Shown here in pieces: positions 44,280 through 54,890 of a DNA stretch of 64,000 bases. The DNA is from Ignavibacteria bacterium (GTDB lineage Bacteria; Bacteroidota; Ignavibacteria; Kapaibacteriales; Kapaibacteriaceae): assembly GCA_016191145.1 (NCBI GenBank), contig JACPPD010000008.1, positions 111,838 to 175,837 of the forward strand, in the 5' to 3' direction. The position numbers and the translations under genes are program-made. The notes under the pieces were generated by a model. It was not told where the DNA came from. It saw only the letters and a program-made list of their open reading frames with translations, and did not search any database. The stretch's first letter is position 1. The number at the start of each line of letters is the position of its first letter.

Positions 44280-45329
44280 TCATTCCTGTTTAAGAGTTGA
44301 ACTCAGTGCGTTGGAAACAAGTTGTACTAACGACATCATTCTGCTGTACTGCATTCGTTTAGGACCGATCACTCCAATTGATCCGCGAGTGGAGCCAATG
44401 CGATACGTTGTGGCTACGAGGCTATACTGCTGCAATTCGTCATGTTCAAGTTCATTGCCAATTTTCACCGATACCCCTTCATCGCTGCCGGCATTATCAA
44501 TCAGGTGAATGATGACCTCTTCGTTCTCCATTAGTTCAATAACACTCCGCATTCGTTCCGGATTATCAAATTCCGGTTGAGCCAGAAGCTGCGGGACTCC
44601 GGCAACATGTACCGTGGCGCCAGTAGATACTGATGGCAGGCGCTCAACGTGTTCGACGAAGAGACGAACAAGGGAGGGGGCTTCGTCTAGCTCGGTACGG
44701 ATCTCAGGAAAAATCTCCGATAACGATCGAAGCGGTTTGCCGGAGAGTCTCTCATTGATAAATCGAGTAACATCGTGGATTGCGTTGGCATCGGGGACGT
44801 GCGTTGATTCGACGGTTACGGTTCGCACAATATCGGACTCAAGTGCGACAACAATTAACACCCTGTCCGACGCAAGTGGAAACATCTCAACGCGATTAAC
44901 AAGAATATCGTCGAACTGAGGAAGCTTTACAATTGCAAGGTGGTGCGAGAGCGTTCCCAGAATTTTCGACGCATCGCGCAACACAGTATCTCGCGAACTC
45001 ATTGCAAGTGCTCCGTAGATCTGGTGTTCTTCGATAGGGAATTTGTCGAGTTCCATCAGAGCGTCAACGTACATGCGGTATCCCTTGTCCGTTGGCATTC
45101 TTCCGGCCGACGTATGCGGATGCGAAATGTATCCTAATGCTTCGAGGTCGGCCATGATATTCCGGACGCTAGCAGCGCTGAGCCGCATATTCCTTTCCAG
45201 GTATTTTGAAATGATGCGCGATCCAACCGGAATTGCATGCAGCACGAATAGCTGAACGATTGCCTGTAATATGGTTCGTTCCCGCTCAGTTAAATCACGA
45301 TCGCCAGATGGGATGTACAACGAAGACAT
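44280..45329 (-). CDS. hrcA: heat-inducible transcription repressor HrcA
   Basis: 349 residues. N-terminal winged helix (ERERTILQAIVQLFV, VGSRIISKYLERN, SAASVRNIMADLEALGYISHPHTSAGRMPTDKGYR in successive elements), GAF-like dimer domain, C-terminal INVIGPKRM-type strand (SIGVIGPKRMQYSRMM). It represses chaperone genes through CIRCE. No CIRCE palindrome is seen upstream of this gene or of the operon head, so targets such as groESL lie elsewhere. It begins 5 bp after the GH2-like gene. Confidence 0.93.
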   Translation of the reverse strand: MSSLYIPSGDRDLTERERTILQAIVQLFVLHAIPVGSRIISKYLERNMRLSAASVRNIMADLEALGYISHPHTSAGRMPTDKGYRMYVDALMELDKFPIEEHQIYGALAMSSRDTVLRDASKILGTLSHHLAIVKLPQFDDILVNRVEMFPLASDRVLIVVALESDIVRTVTVESTHVPDANAIHDVTRFINERLSGKPLRSLSEIFPEIRTELDEAPSLVRLFVEHVERLPSVSTGATVHVAGVPQLLAQPEFDNPERMRSVIELMENEEVIIHLIDNAGSDEGVSVKIGNELEHDELQQYSLVATTYRIGSTRGSIGVIGPKRMQYSRMMSLVQLVSNALSSTLKQE

Positions 45330-45334
45330 TGCGT

Positions 45335-47932
45335 TTACGATGTGACCACTGCATTATAATACTGCAGGAAATAAAACCCTTCATAGTTCAAAGCCCATAA
45401 TGCAATGAGGATTGCTGCTACCGATATCACAAATGCGAATCCAACACCATACACAAGTAACGATGGCATATCGAACACAACCGAGGTTGCCCTCAACACG
45501 CGCAGGAAACTCCAAATAAACATTATGCCAATGATCAGTGGTATCCACAGAGACATGGCATCGGCGCTGAGCACCTGGTACATGGCAACGCCAATGGGAA
45601 GCAATATGAGCATGGGAATCGAAGACCAAGCTACGATTGTTACAGTATCGTGAAAAAGAATTCTGCCCTTTGCAAACACACCGCCAATGCGCAGCAAAAC
45701 GGCAAGCCCCTGCATGCTGAAGAATGTGCACGCAGAAAAAATTGCAACAGAAATACCAGGCCGCCATGCCATATAGCGAACTATTCCGTAAAGGACGTCG
45801 GATGGGAAAAACAGATGAAGCAAATATTCGATGGAAGGGTTGGTTCGCATAAAGTAGAGCAATGCGCCGCATACAAGGCCAACGCTGCAGGAAATCACAA
45901 CAGATAAAATGATACTCTGACCATAAGAAAGAATGCGCTGATCTCTGATGTCGGCATAAAAATTATACGGCCTCAATATGGAACGAAGAAAATATTCCCT
46001 GAATCTTCGTGATCTGTTTGCCATAAAGGATAGGATGAGAGCCAGAATGATACCGGTTGATATGAATACCAATGGAGTGCTGTCGTCAAATTCCCGTGCC
46101 TGCAGCAGCGGTTCCTTTTCATCGTTGATCAGCGCCTTAAGCATTGCATACGACGCACGCGGCTGGCGCCATTCATCAACCAAGCCATAGCTGCACGTGT
46201 AGGGCATGGGCTCGTCGACCAACATGGTTGGGAATTCAAGCCGATAATCGTTGTAGGCGTGAACAATACAGCCTGCAATGCCTGCCTGCTGCGAGGTACG
46301 GTATCCATCGCGAATGGAAACAGCCTGTGCTTCGTTTGAGAGAGGGTCGCTGTAACCATTCATGTTCGATGGCGATACCAGCGAGCCTACCGACGTGAGA
46401 ATGGCAGCCGTCCGGATGATACGAGACGACCTCTGTAATACCTGACTGAGGTCGCGGCGGTGCGATAGTGTATGCGCCGAGAGTACGATGATGTCGAAGC
46501 CACCTTCGCTGATTGCGTCGATGTCTGAACTTTGTACAACCTTGTAGATCAGCGTTGATACTCGCTGCCGTATCAGCCGCGCCACATCGGCATGAAAGGC
46601 ATTTGTTTCCGCAGTATTTTCCTGCAGGCCATCGCTCAGGCCGCAGGCAATCACAGATGGATGTGTGCCGACATATGCTGCCAATAAGTTCGATCGGTTT
46701 CGTATGCGAGCGATGATTTCATCCTCGTCGAGCAGAGATCTCGGTATGTCTGCTGCTTCGAGCTCTGCCATTACCATTATCCCATACTTGTCGCACAGAT
46801 ACAGCATGTAGGGGTGTGGCGATCCGTGCAGAAATCGTACGAGGTTGACTCCGAGAGTTTTTAGTTGGGCTACATCAAATTCCATTTGACGGTACGACAT
46901 GGAAGGACCAACGAGCGGATACTCGTCGATGCACGTAACACCATTGATGAACACAACGGAATCGTTAAGCAGCAGCCTGCGTCCACCCGGAGTTGTACCC
47001 ACCCTAACCGAACGAATGCCGATAGTCGTCGTGGTAACATCAACAACAGTTCCGTTGAGCAGTACTCTGCAGGTTAATGTATACAGATTGGGCTGCCCAG
47101 GCGTCCACATCATAGGTGAAGCTACAGCCAGATCGAACGTTGCAGTGTGTGAACGGGCGCGCTCGACGTTAAAAGAGACAGGCGCCGAACGCACAACGAC
47201 TTCTCCGGTTGATTCCCTGGAAAGAATTGCCTCGACTGTTACACCAATACTTCCATGCCGCATTGCATCATCGGCATTTTCCGATCCAGAAACACGATCG
47301 ACTTCGGCGCCAGAGATCGTTGCTAAACAATGCAACTGTGCAGACGCTGCGCCGCGATTCAGGCTTTGTGTTACCCGTATGTCCGACGTCCACACATGAG
47401 GCGTACCAACCAGGAAGACTTCTCGCAAGATTCCAATATGAGCCTGCCGCGCAGAACGCTGGAACATGCCAACCAGCTCCGTAAGCCTGCTGGTTGATGC
47501 AACTGTAATTTCAATCGTGTTAGTGCCGCCTGTTAGAACCCTTTCCGGAATATTGATGATGAAGGGGGCTGACCCACCTGGATGCCGCAGTCCAACTCTA
47601 CCGTTGATCCTGAGTTCGACCTCATCCGACGTGCCAAAAAATTGAATACTCCATGCCCTCGATCGGAGGGTCTGAGCATCAATTTTAATTGACTTACGAA
47701 CGGTTATCGATGTGGGGCCGTCCCACGAAGAGGGGATAGTGATGTTGCCAGTGGACTCACCACCGTCGATATGCTGCCACTGACCCGATAAATCAATAAC
47801 AGTCCGTGTTTCTGTTGAGAGTAAATGGTTGACCTGTGGCGAACCAAGTTTTGCATAGGCATGAAAGTCCTGGGCCTTGCCGGCGAGAGTTATTAATATG
47901 GACGCAGGCAGAAGAATGTAACGAAATTTCAT
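45335..47932 (-). CDS. GH2-like pseudoenzyme fused to a Yip1-type membrane domain
   Basis: 865 residues. Signal peptide (1-20), sugar-binding jelly roll (about 45-180), Ig-like domain (about 180-310) and a GH2 barrel (about 320-610). The acid/base site reads HPSVIACGLSDG (424-435) instead of the usual LGNE, and the nucleophile site reads TSVG (513-516) instead of TEYG, so both catalytic glutamates are absent. From about 620 there is one helix, then a further five helices (to 860) resembling a Yip1 domain. It may be a membrane-tethered carbohydrate sensor. It heads the operon with hrcA. Confidence 0.75.
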   Translation of the reverse strand: MKFRYILLPASILITLAGKAQDFHAYAKLGSPQVNHLLSTETRTVIDLSGQWQHIDGGESTGNITIPSSWDGPTSITVRKSIKIDAQTLRSRAWSIQFFGTSDEVELRINGRVGLRHPGGSAPFIINIPERVLTGGTNTIEITVASTSRLTELVGMFQRSARQAHIGILREVFLVGTPHVWTSDIRVTQSLNRGAASAQLHCLATISGAEVDRVSGSENADDAMRHGSIGVTVEAILSRESTGEVVVRSAPVSFNVERARSHTATFDLAVASPMMWTPGQPNLYTLTCRVLLNGTVVDVTTTTIGIRSVRVGTTPGGRRLLLNDSVVFINGVTCIDEYPLVGPSMSYRQMEFDVAQLKTLGVNLVRFLHGSPHPYMLYLCDKYGIMVMAELEAADIPRSLLDEDEIIARIRNRSNLLAAYVGTHPSVIACGLSDGLQENTAETNAFHADVARLIRQRVSTLIYKVVQSSDIDAISEGGFDIIVLSAHTLSHRRDLSQVLQRSSRIIRTAAILTSVGSLVSPSNMNGYSDPLSNEAQAVSIRDGYRTSQQAGIAGCIVHAYNDYRLEFPTMLVDEPMPYTCSYGLVDEWRQPRASYAMLKALINDEKEPLLQAREFDDSTPLVFISTGIILALILSFMANRSRRFREYFLRSILRPYNFYADIRDQRILSYGQSIILSVVISCSVGLVCGALLYFMRTNPSIEYLLHLFFPSDVLYGIVRYMAWRPGISVAIFSACTFFSMQGLAVLLRIGGVFAKGRILFHDTVTIVAWSSIPMLILLPIGVAMYQVLSADAMSLWIPLIIGIMFIWSFLRVLRATSVVFDMPSLLVYGVGFAFVISVAAILIALWALNYEGFYFLQYYNAVVTS

Positions 47933-47985
47933 GCGCTATACACTAATGTTGTGGTGTGTTTCGTACCACAAAAGTACGTTCACAC

Positions 47986-47993
47986 TATCTTTG
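47986..47993 (+). promoter_or_regulatory. possible sprA promoter core TATCTTTG
   Basis: Matches the Bacteroidota -7 element TAnnTTTG exactly, 75 bp before the sprA ATG in the 136-bp divergent gap. A TTTC stands 23 bp upstream, somewhat too far for the -33 element. Confidence 0.4.
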
Positions 47994-48068
47994 CTCCTTA
48001 TCACTAAATAAATACTGAGGTGGAATTATTAGCCGACTTCGGTACGATGTTTGAATAGGTAAGCCTGG

Positions 48069-51000
48069 ATGTCGGCAGTTCGCGTTGCCATCTTTTTTGT
48101 TGTCACACTTGTGGTGTCGGCTACAACAGCCGATGCTGCTGTGTATTTGTTGTATCTGGCTGCAGTTAAGGACAGCGTGGATACAACGAATTTGGATTTT
48201 GGCGATCCAACAAATACAGACCTTCCGACTATATATCCCAAATCGCGAATAAACCGGCGCTACTATTCTCCTTCACAGCGTCCGGACGAGTTATTACCCA
48301 CTCCAGGAGGCATTAAAACCGTGGGCCAGATAGACTCATTGCTGCGAAGCGTTCGCTTAAAAGAGTCCATGCAGGGCCTGGATGTTGGCGTGCCTTACGA
48401 TATAGAATTTGATAAATATCTTTCGCTTCGTCGGAGCGAATTGATGGGAGAAATTCGTGATAGTTCGTTGTATAAGTATGAAATGAAGAAACCATTATCG
48501 CAATCAGAGCTGTTAAAGCTGCTCGATCAGGCAACAAATCTAAAAATACCATTGCCACCCAATGCCATGTTTGGAATTTTTGGCAAGCCTGAGATTTCCA
48601 TCAACGTCAACGGTGAAGTTAACGTAAGGGCAGGATGGCGATGGGATACGCAGAAACTCGGGACAGCATCAGTATACGGCCAATCGCAGTCGTCGCCGAT
48701 ATTTAGGCAAAGCATCCAGGTAAACGTCAATACTCGAATTGGCGACAAGTTTCGGTTTAATGTGGACTGGAATACTTTGAACAAGTTCGAATTCAACAAT
48801 AAGTTTAAGGTGGGCTACGAGGGTTACGACGATGACATTGTAAAGCGTGTCGAGTTTGGTAATGTCAATCTGAATACGGAGAGCGCCCTTATTGGTGGTG
48901 GTCAGACTTTGTTTGGTATTCGAGCAGACTTCCAGTTTGGTCCGCTCTTTCTAAAAACGATTGCATCACAGCGCAGAGCCGAGCGGAAGTATCTCAACGC
49001 GCAGGGCGGATCGTCCAAGCAGGTTTTTACAATCAGAGCGTACGATTACACGCGTAACAGCTTTTTCGTCGACACATCTTACTTCGCAATTTGGAATGCC
49101 TACTTTAAGTCCATCACTCCGGTTTTGCCAATCGAGGGTGCACAGATAGTTATTAAAGAAATTGAGGTATGGGAATCGGAAACCTCTCTTACACAAGTTC
49201 AGGCAAGCCAAGCGGTAGCATTTGCCGAGCTAGACCCCATACGCTTTCTGCAGGGCGAGCGGTATCCGAATGCGCTGAAGCAAACAGCCATTAAATCAGG
49301 TTCGGTAGAGCAGGGACGTTTCGTCAGGCTGGATCCAAAACGATTCGACGTTGATTTAAATCTTGGTACGGTAACGGTTCTCAACCTCAGATCCGACCGC
49401 TACTATGCAGTATCATATCGCACAGAAGGTCCTACAAATTCCAACGAAGATGATTTGTACTATGGCACGTTGGGAGCTAATGCCAAGGAGAAGGATACAA
49501 TCATCTTAAAACTCATTGCGCGGCCTCAAATGCAACCTGGTTTCAAAACAATTTGGCGCCGTATGATGAAAAACCGATACTCAATTGGTTTGAGCGGCGT
49601 GAGTAGCGATGCAAATATCAGGATGTGGTATCTGCGGAAGAACAACGACTCATCTGATGTTCTGGAGGGGGCTCCCGACAAAGTTGTAACCATCTTTAGG
49701 TTGGACCAGGTAAACAATGGTACTGGAACCACACCCCCCGACGGCAAGTTCGACTCTCGCCCTCCAATTTTTAACGCCCAGCGCGGAGAAATCATTTTCC
49801 CGAGTCTGGAACCGTTCCGCGATGGACTGCGAGAGTATTTTGCCAAGCAGGGGAATTCGCAATTGGCAGAGCAATACGTTTATAACGAAGTTTACGATAC
49901 AACCGATCAGGCCGCACGCCTCAACGCCGCGAAAAACAGATTCATCATCAGTGGCGAAGCGTCTGGGTCGGCTACGGGCAGCAGGATGCAGTTGGGATAT
50001 AATATGGCTCCGGGATCGGTGAGCGTAAGGTTGGACGGAAGGGATCTAAAAGAATCAATTGATTACACAGTTGACTATTACACCGGAACGCTCACGCTCC
50101 TAAATCCGCGTGCAACATTGCCAAATGCAAACCTTGCGGTTTCGTATGAGGCGAACGATATTTTTAATCTTACTACAAGGACACTCGTCGGCTTTCGGGC
50201 AGATTACCAGCTTTTCAAACGAAGAAACCTCTCGAGCTCTTTTGGAATGACGATGATGAACTACGATCAGGCCGCAGTCATCGATCGTGTTCAGCCGAAC
50301 CAAGAGCCGAATTCAAATCTGATGATTGGCTTTGATACAAAATTCGACGCAACGCTGCCGTGGCTAACGCGAGCGCTCGACGATCTGCCGATGCTGGATA
50401 CAAAGGTGCCATCGACATTTAACGTTAAGGGTGAATGGGCGATGACGTCACCGACACCCAACAAGCGAACGTCGTCTGTAGTGAGCGATGCTCAAAAGCC
50501 CGTGGCTTACGTCGACGATTTCGAAAGCGCGCGTCGGTCTATCAACTTTGGCCTCACACCAGGCCTCTGGCGGCACACAAGCCCCTTCCCAGATCAATCA
50601 TTGTGGTCGTCCGACACCGTGGCCATGGCCTACCGCGCTCATTCCTTTTGGTACCAGAAATTTGTTCCTGATGTGCCGCAGGCAGATGTGTATCCGAACC
50701 GAGCACGTATTCTCGGCCGAAGCAACATCAACCCAATCAGAGTTGTATTCGATCCATATCATCGCGGTATTTATAATGAAAATCCGGAGTTTCTCGACGA
50801 CAGGAACCCGCGGTGGAACGATCCGGATTCTCTATCTGTACGTTCTGACGTCGACCAATTTATTCGTGCCAACAAGGATCGGATTTGGGGCGGAATGATG
50901 AAACTTTTTTCTCCTTTTAACACCAACTTCGACAACGAGAACATCGAGTATATCGAAATCATGATGCGGCTCGATGCGTTCGAATCAAGTTCCCGGATGT

Positions 51001-54000
51001 ACATCGATATGGGGCAGATCAGCGAAGATGTTATTCCGAACAAAAAGCTGAACACCGAAGACAAATATCCTCCAAATAACCAAATAGACATCGGCGAAGA
51101 TGTAGGCATCGATACACTGTCGAATACAATCGAACAGCAGATATATCCCGATCCGCTGAATCGGGAAGTAGATCCGGCGCGCGACGACTACTATTTTAAT
51201 TTTGCCGCTAACAGACAAACACAGCAGGAATCGGATTTTCTCAAATACAACAACTACGAAAGCAATGCTTCACAGGCGGAACTAGGACAATTCCCAGACA
51301 CTGAAATACTAAATACTAATAATGGTCAGACAATATCGCTCGATAATTCATATTTCAGATACGAGGTTAAACTCGATCCCAATCCGGCAACAAATTCGCA
51401 GATAGTTGGAGGTAATCCCGATAAAGGGTGGTACCTATTCCGAATCCCTGTTCGTAAGCCCGACACCACCGTTGGCAATCCGCTGTTCACAAACATTCAG
51501 TATGTGCGCATTGCGTTTCGTGGCGGGCTCGTCAAACTTTCCATTGCTGACTGGAATGTTGTTGGATCTTACTGGCTGAGCCGGCATACACTTCAGCCAG
51601 GCCTAAGCAAAACCGATTCCATCCTGCTGATTTCGTACGTCAACCGCGAGGAAAATGCCAGTGCTCCAGACTACTATACGATGCCCCCGGGGGTGTCGCC
51701 ACCACGGCAGCTTCAAAACCCCGACCCATATCAACAGGCTTACCTTAACGAACAATCTATTGTTGTGCGCACAACAAACCTTCGTTACGGCGATGAACGG
51801 ATGGCAGTGAGAATTTTTCAACCGTGGGATTTATTCTATTACCGAGAATTAGCATTTTTTATTCATGGCGACAACACGATGCCGGGCAGCGTAGCTGTTG
51901 GGTCTACGCCACCAGCTTACTGCTTCCTCAGGTTTGGTACAGACTCTGCTAACTATTATGAATATCGGCGTCCGTTGCTCAGAGGTTGGCAGGATCTTAG
52001 GATCATTGTTTCCGATCTTACTGCGATTAAAGAGATTCGGGACAAGACGCGCCAGACAGAAAGGCAGTCCTTTCCCGCGCCGAACGATCCGAATGGCACA
52101 TACGTGATAAAGGGAAATCCGATTCTAACGAAGGTCTCCTTCTTTGGGTTAGGTATTGCAAATCCAGCCGAGCGATATCCTAACGAGTTGAGTACAACGA
52201 TGTGGGTAGATGAATTACGCGTTGTAAATCCTATCAACAATAGTGACTGGGCTGCAACCGGCAGCGCGAACCTAAAGCTGGCTGATTTGGCAAATGTGAA
52301 TCTGAACGCAAATCAATATGCGCCTAACTACCATAAACTCGAAGAACGCTTTGGAGATCGTAAACAAAAATCGTCGTGGAATTTTTCTGTCGACGCAGCG
52401 CTCGACAAATTTCTACCCAACGAGCTTAAAGAAGCAAAAATTCCCATTTCGTACACACATGCCGAACAGGCTGAAACACCGCAGTATCAGGTCCAGAACG
52501 ATGTTCTATTGGCAACAGCCGCTGAAGCTGCAAGGCGTGATACGCTCAGTAAGGGCGCTACAACTCAGGCAGCCGAGCAAACGGCACGCTCAGTCATCGA
52601 GCGTTCGCAGCGAGTACGCGTGCTCGACTCCTGGGCGTTGAACGGACTGAAGCTTGGGATTCCTTCGAAAGCATGGTATATCGACGACACGTTCAATAAA
52701 GTGAAATTCACATATTCATACTCACAGGAATTCGAGCGTTCGCAAGTAGTTCAGCAATACTTTTATTGGTTGTGGGTAATGAACGTTGATTATGCCGTAA
52801 CAATTCCTTCCAAGTACGATGTTAGCCCCCTAACCTCACTTGAAGGTGTATGGGCACTCGGTGCATATAAGAATTTCAAGATCAACTTTCTGCCCCAAAG
52901 CATTACTGCAAACCTGGGGTTTCGCCGAAGCCGAACAACAGAGCAAAGCCGATACCTTACTTTTCCAAGCCCGATTATAAGGGAATTCAGCTCGAACCAG
53001 TCGTTTGGGTTTAACTGGCGTCTGATAGAAAATGGATTTCTTAGCCCAGTGTTTGACTATAAAGTAAATAATTTTACTACCATGGTTCCTTTCGAGCTGG
53101 ATAAAAACGGACAACAGCGAACTGGCGGCGAGATTGCTAACAATATGTTCTTTAACAATGGACAAGTCGTGAACTTTGGCCAAACCACCTCATATAATCA
53201 GTCGGTAACGGTTTCGTTCCGACCAAGGCTGCCGATGATTTTGGGCCTCGACAGACTGATTGAAACAACTGGTTCGTATAACGTCAACTATGCGCTGTTC
53301 GATCCATTACAGCAGGACGCCAGGCAGCGCGATATTGTTAGAACAGGTAAATGGAATTCGACGCTACGTATTAGTCCGATTTACAGGTGGAAACAATTTG
53401 GAGCCGAAATTTTTGGTCCCGCTAAGAAACCACCTTCAGAGGTTCTTCCAATCATCGGTTATATACTGCAGGACGTATTCTTTGGTTTTGATAACCTAAC
53501 CTTCAACTTCACTCAAAACAATAATTCGAGTAACGGTGGTATGATGGGGGGCACAGGCTTCACCAATCTTTGGGCACGTACAATGACGTTTAGGCAAAAC
53601 GATCCGACGTGGGGACCCAGCACCGCGTATCAGCTTGGGTTAATCGGCGATCCGCACGGAGATGTTGTGTTGTCGTCGGCATCATCATTCCCATTCTTCA
53701 AATTCGATACTCGAACCGGATTGCGCCCACCCAATGGAGTAATGACGGACAACTACGATCAGAAATCAACATTTCAATTCCAAACGAATAGGCCGCTGTG
53801 GCCCGGGGCGACGTTAGATCTCACCATGAAGACTGACATCGGCTATTCGATGAACCGCCGCGTTGTTACCGATGCCGCCGGTATTCCCGAGTTCAGCAAT
53901 GTGAACAAACGTCAAACCTTGGAGCGTACGTTTATCAGTTTTCCTGAGATTTTTCCGTTTGTGTACTTTAACGACAACGTCGAAACCGTGGTTCGACTCT

Positions 54001-54794
54001 ACAATCAGCGTAAGGCAGTCATCCTGTCAAATCCCGATACAACGTCTCGCAACCAGGACCTACTCAGTGCCCTTACCCAATCGTTCCGGGAGGGGTTTGA
54101 GTCACTTCAGCTCTTCACTGGTGAATTAGCAAAGGTAGCGCCTGCGCTTAACTGGACTCTTCGATGGGACGGTATAGAAAAAATCGGTCCATGGCAGGCA
54201 ATTGCAACCCGTGTTTTCCTTGAGCACGCCTATCAATCCACATATTCAGAAAATGCACGCATCAATGATAATGGTCGAATCGTTGAAGCTCAGATGGTGA
54301 AAAGGGGCTTCCAGCCGCTTGTAGGTGTTAATATGACGTTCGACGAGAAGAAACTGAATGGATTACTCACGGCAACAGTCAGGTATAACCTAACATCATC
54401 GCATTCCCTGAGCAGTTCAGCCAGAGCAACGATACAGCGCGAAGATTCCTACGAGTTTCAGGTACAGGCTTCATACTTAAAGCGTGCCATGTCGCTGAAG
54501 TTTTTGGGGTTGGATCTTCAGAACGACATGGAATTTTCTTTTCTTACACAGATTCGCAAGTCCATCCAATCCAGATACGAAATCGAAGAATTCCCAAATG
54601 CAAAGTCGCGCACTGTTAACGGTCAAACACAAATCATTATCGAACCTCGAGCGCGATATACCATAAGCAACAGGGTGACTGCCTCTGCCTTCATTAGGTA
54701 TAACGGAAATTTCACGGCGGGGGCAACCACACCTGGCTTTAGCACCACTGAAGTGGGCGTAGACGTCAGACTTTCAATTTCCGGTGGCAGATAG
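48069..54794 (+). CDS. sprA: T9SS outer-membrane translocon SprA
   Basis: 2241 residues. Signal peptide MSAVRVAIFFVVTLVVSA; then FGKPEISINVNGEVNVRAGW and long stretches of alternating beta strands across the whole length. Conserved SprA landmarks include VAYVDDFESARRSINFG (about 806), PFNTNFDNENIEYIEIMM and the C-terminal barrel strand VGVDVRLSISGGR. SprA forms the very large 36-strand barrel through which T9SS cargo crosses the outer membrane. Its length fits the family (about 2250-2450). AGG stands before the ATG. It is followed by parA with its own promoter-like element. Confidence 0.95.
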   Translation: MSAVRVAIFFVVTLVVSATTADAAVYLLYLAAVKDSVDTTNLDFGDPTNTDLPTIYPKSRINRRYYSPSQRPDELLPTPGGIKTVGQIDSLLRSVRLKESMQGLDVGVPYDIEFDKYLSLRRSELMGEIRDSSLYKYEMKKPLSQSELLKLLDQATNLKIPLPPNAMFGIFGKPEISINVNGEVNVRAGWRWDTQKLGTASVYGQSQSSPIFRQSIQVNVNTRIGDKFRFNVDWNTLNKFEFNNKFKVGYEGYDDDIVKRVEFGNVNLNTESALIGGGQTLFGIRADFQFGPLFLKTIASQRRAERKYLNAQGGSSKQVFTIRAYDYTRNSFFVDTSYFAIWNAYFKSITPVLPIEGAQIVIKEIEVWESETSLTQVQASQAVAFAELDPIRFLQGERYPNALKQTAIKSGSVEQGRFVRLDPKRFDVDLNLGTVTVLNLRSDRYYAVSYRTEGPTNSNEDDLYYGTLGANAKEKDTIILKLIARPQMQPGFKTIWRRMMKNRYSIGLSGVSSDANIRMWYLRKNNDSSDVLEGAPDKVVTIFRLDQVNNGTGTTPPDGKFDSRPPIFNAQRGEIIFPSLEPFRDGLREYFAKQGNSQLAEQYVYNEVYDTTDQAARLNAAKNRFIISGEASGSATGSRMQLGYNMAPGSVSVRLDGRDLKESIDYTVDYYTGTLTLLNPRATLPNANLAVSYEANDIFNLTTRTLVGFRADYQLFKRRNLSSSFGMTMMNYDQAAVIDRVQPNQEPNSNLMIGFDTKFDATLPWLTRALDDLPMLDTKVPSTFNVKGEWAMTSPTPNKRTSSVVSDAQKPVAYVDDFESARRSINFGLTPGLWRHTSPFPDQSLWSSDTVAMAYRAHSFWYQKFVPDVPQADVYPNRARILGRSNINPIRVVFDPYHRGIYNENPEFLDDRNPRWNDPDSLSVRSDVDQFIRANKDRIWGGMMKLFSPFNTNFDNENIEYIEIMMRLDAFESSSRMYIDMGQISEDVIPNKKLNTEDKYPPNNQIDIGEDVGIDTLSNTIEQQIYPDPLNREVDPARDDYYFNFAANRQTQQESDFLKYNNYESNASQAELGQFPDTEILNTNNGQTISLDNSYFRYEVKLDPNPATNSQIVGGNPDKGWYLFRIPVRKPDTTVGNPLFTNIQYVRIAFRGGLVKLSIADWNVVGSYWLSRHTLQPGLSKTDSILLISYVNREENASAPDYYTMPPGVSPPRQLQNPDPYQQAYLNEQSIVVRTTNLRYGDERMAVRIFQPWDLFYYRELAFFIHGDNTMPGSVAVGSTPPAYCFLRFGTDSANYYEYRRPLLRGWQDLRIIVSDLTAIKEIRDKTRQTERQSFPAPNDPNGTYVIKGNPILTKVSFFGLGIANPAERYPNELSTTMWVDELRVVNPINNSDWAATGSANLKLADLANVNLNANQYAPNYHKLEERFGDRKQKSSWNFSVDAALDKFLPNELKEAKIPISYTHAEQAETPQYQVQNDVLLATAAEAARRDTLSKGATTQAAEQTARSVIERSQRVRVLDSWALNGLKLGIPSKAWYIDDTFNKVKFTYSYSQEFERSQVVQQYFYWLWVMNVDYAVTIPSKYDVSPLTSLEGVWALGAYKNFKINFLPQSITANLGFRRSRTTEQSRYLTFPSPIIREFSSNQSFGFNWRLIENGFLSPVFDYKVNNFTTMVPFELDKNGQQRTGGEIANNMFFNNGQVVNFGQTTSYNQSVTVSFRPRLPMILGLDRLIETTGSYNVNYALFDPLQQDARQRDIVRTGKWNSTLRISPIYRWKQFGAEIFGPAKKPPSEVLPIIGYILQDVFFGFDNLTFNFTQNNNSSNGGMMGGTGFTNLWARTMTFRQNDPTWGPSTAYQLGLIGDPHGDVVLSSASSFPFFKFDTRTGLRPPNGVMTDNYDQKSTFQFQTNRPLWPGATLDLTMKTDIGYSMNRRVVTDAAGIPEFSNVNKRQTLERTFISFPEIFPFVYFNDNVETVVRLYNQRKAVILSNPDTTSRNQDLLSALTQSFREGFESLQLFTGELAKVAPALNWTLRWDGIEKIGPWQAIATRVFLEHAYQSTYSENARINDNGRIVEAQMVKRGFQPLVGVNMTFDEKKLNGLLTATVRYNLTSSHSLSSSARATIQREDSYEFQVQASYLKRAMSLKFLGLDLQNDMEFSFLTQIRKSIQSRYEIEEFPNAKSRTVNGQTQIIIEPRARYTISNRVTASAFIRYNGNFTAGATTPGFSTTEVGVDVRLSISGGR

Positions 54795-54842
54795 CGTGAA
54801 ACGCGCATGAAACAAGGCGACGTGATAGGAGTCCGCACTTCG

Positions 54843-54850
54843 TAACTTTG
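54843..54850 (+). promoter_or_regulatory. possible parA promoter core TAACTTTG
   Basis: Exact TAnnTTTG match in the 96-bp gap between sprA and parA, 40 bp before the ATG. Confidence 0.35.
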
Positions 54851-54890
54851 AAAACGCCGCGATATTTTGTTGCGGCATATCGAGGATTAC

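Noticed and set aside
54795..54890. parS site or replication origin near parAB
   Set aside because: No TGTTTCACGTGAAACA-like palindrome or DnaA-box cluster is visible; only short, imperfect stems.
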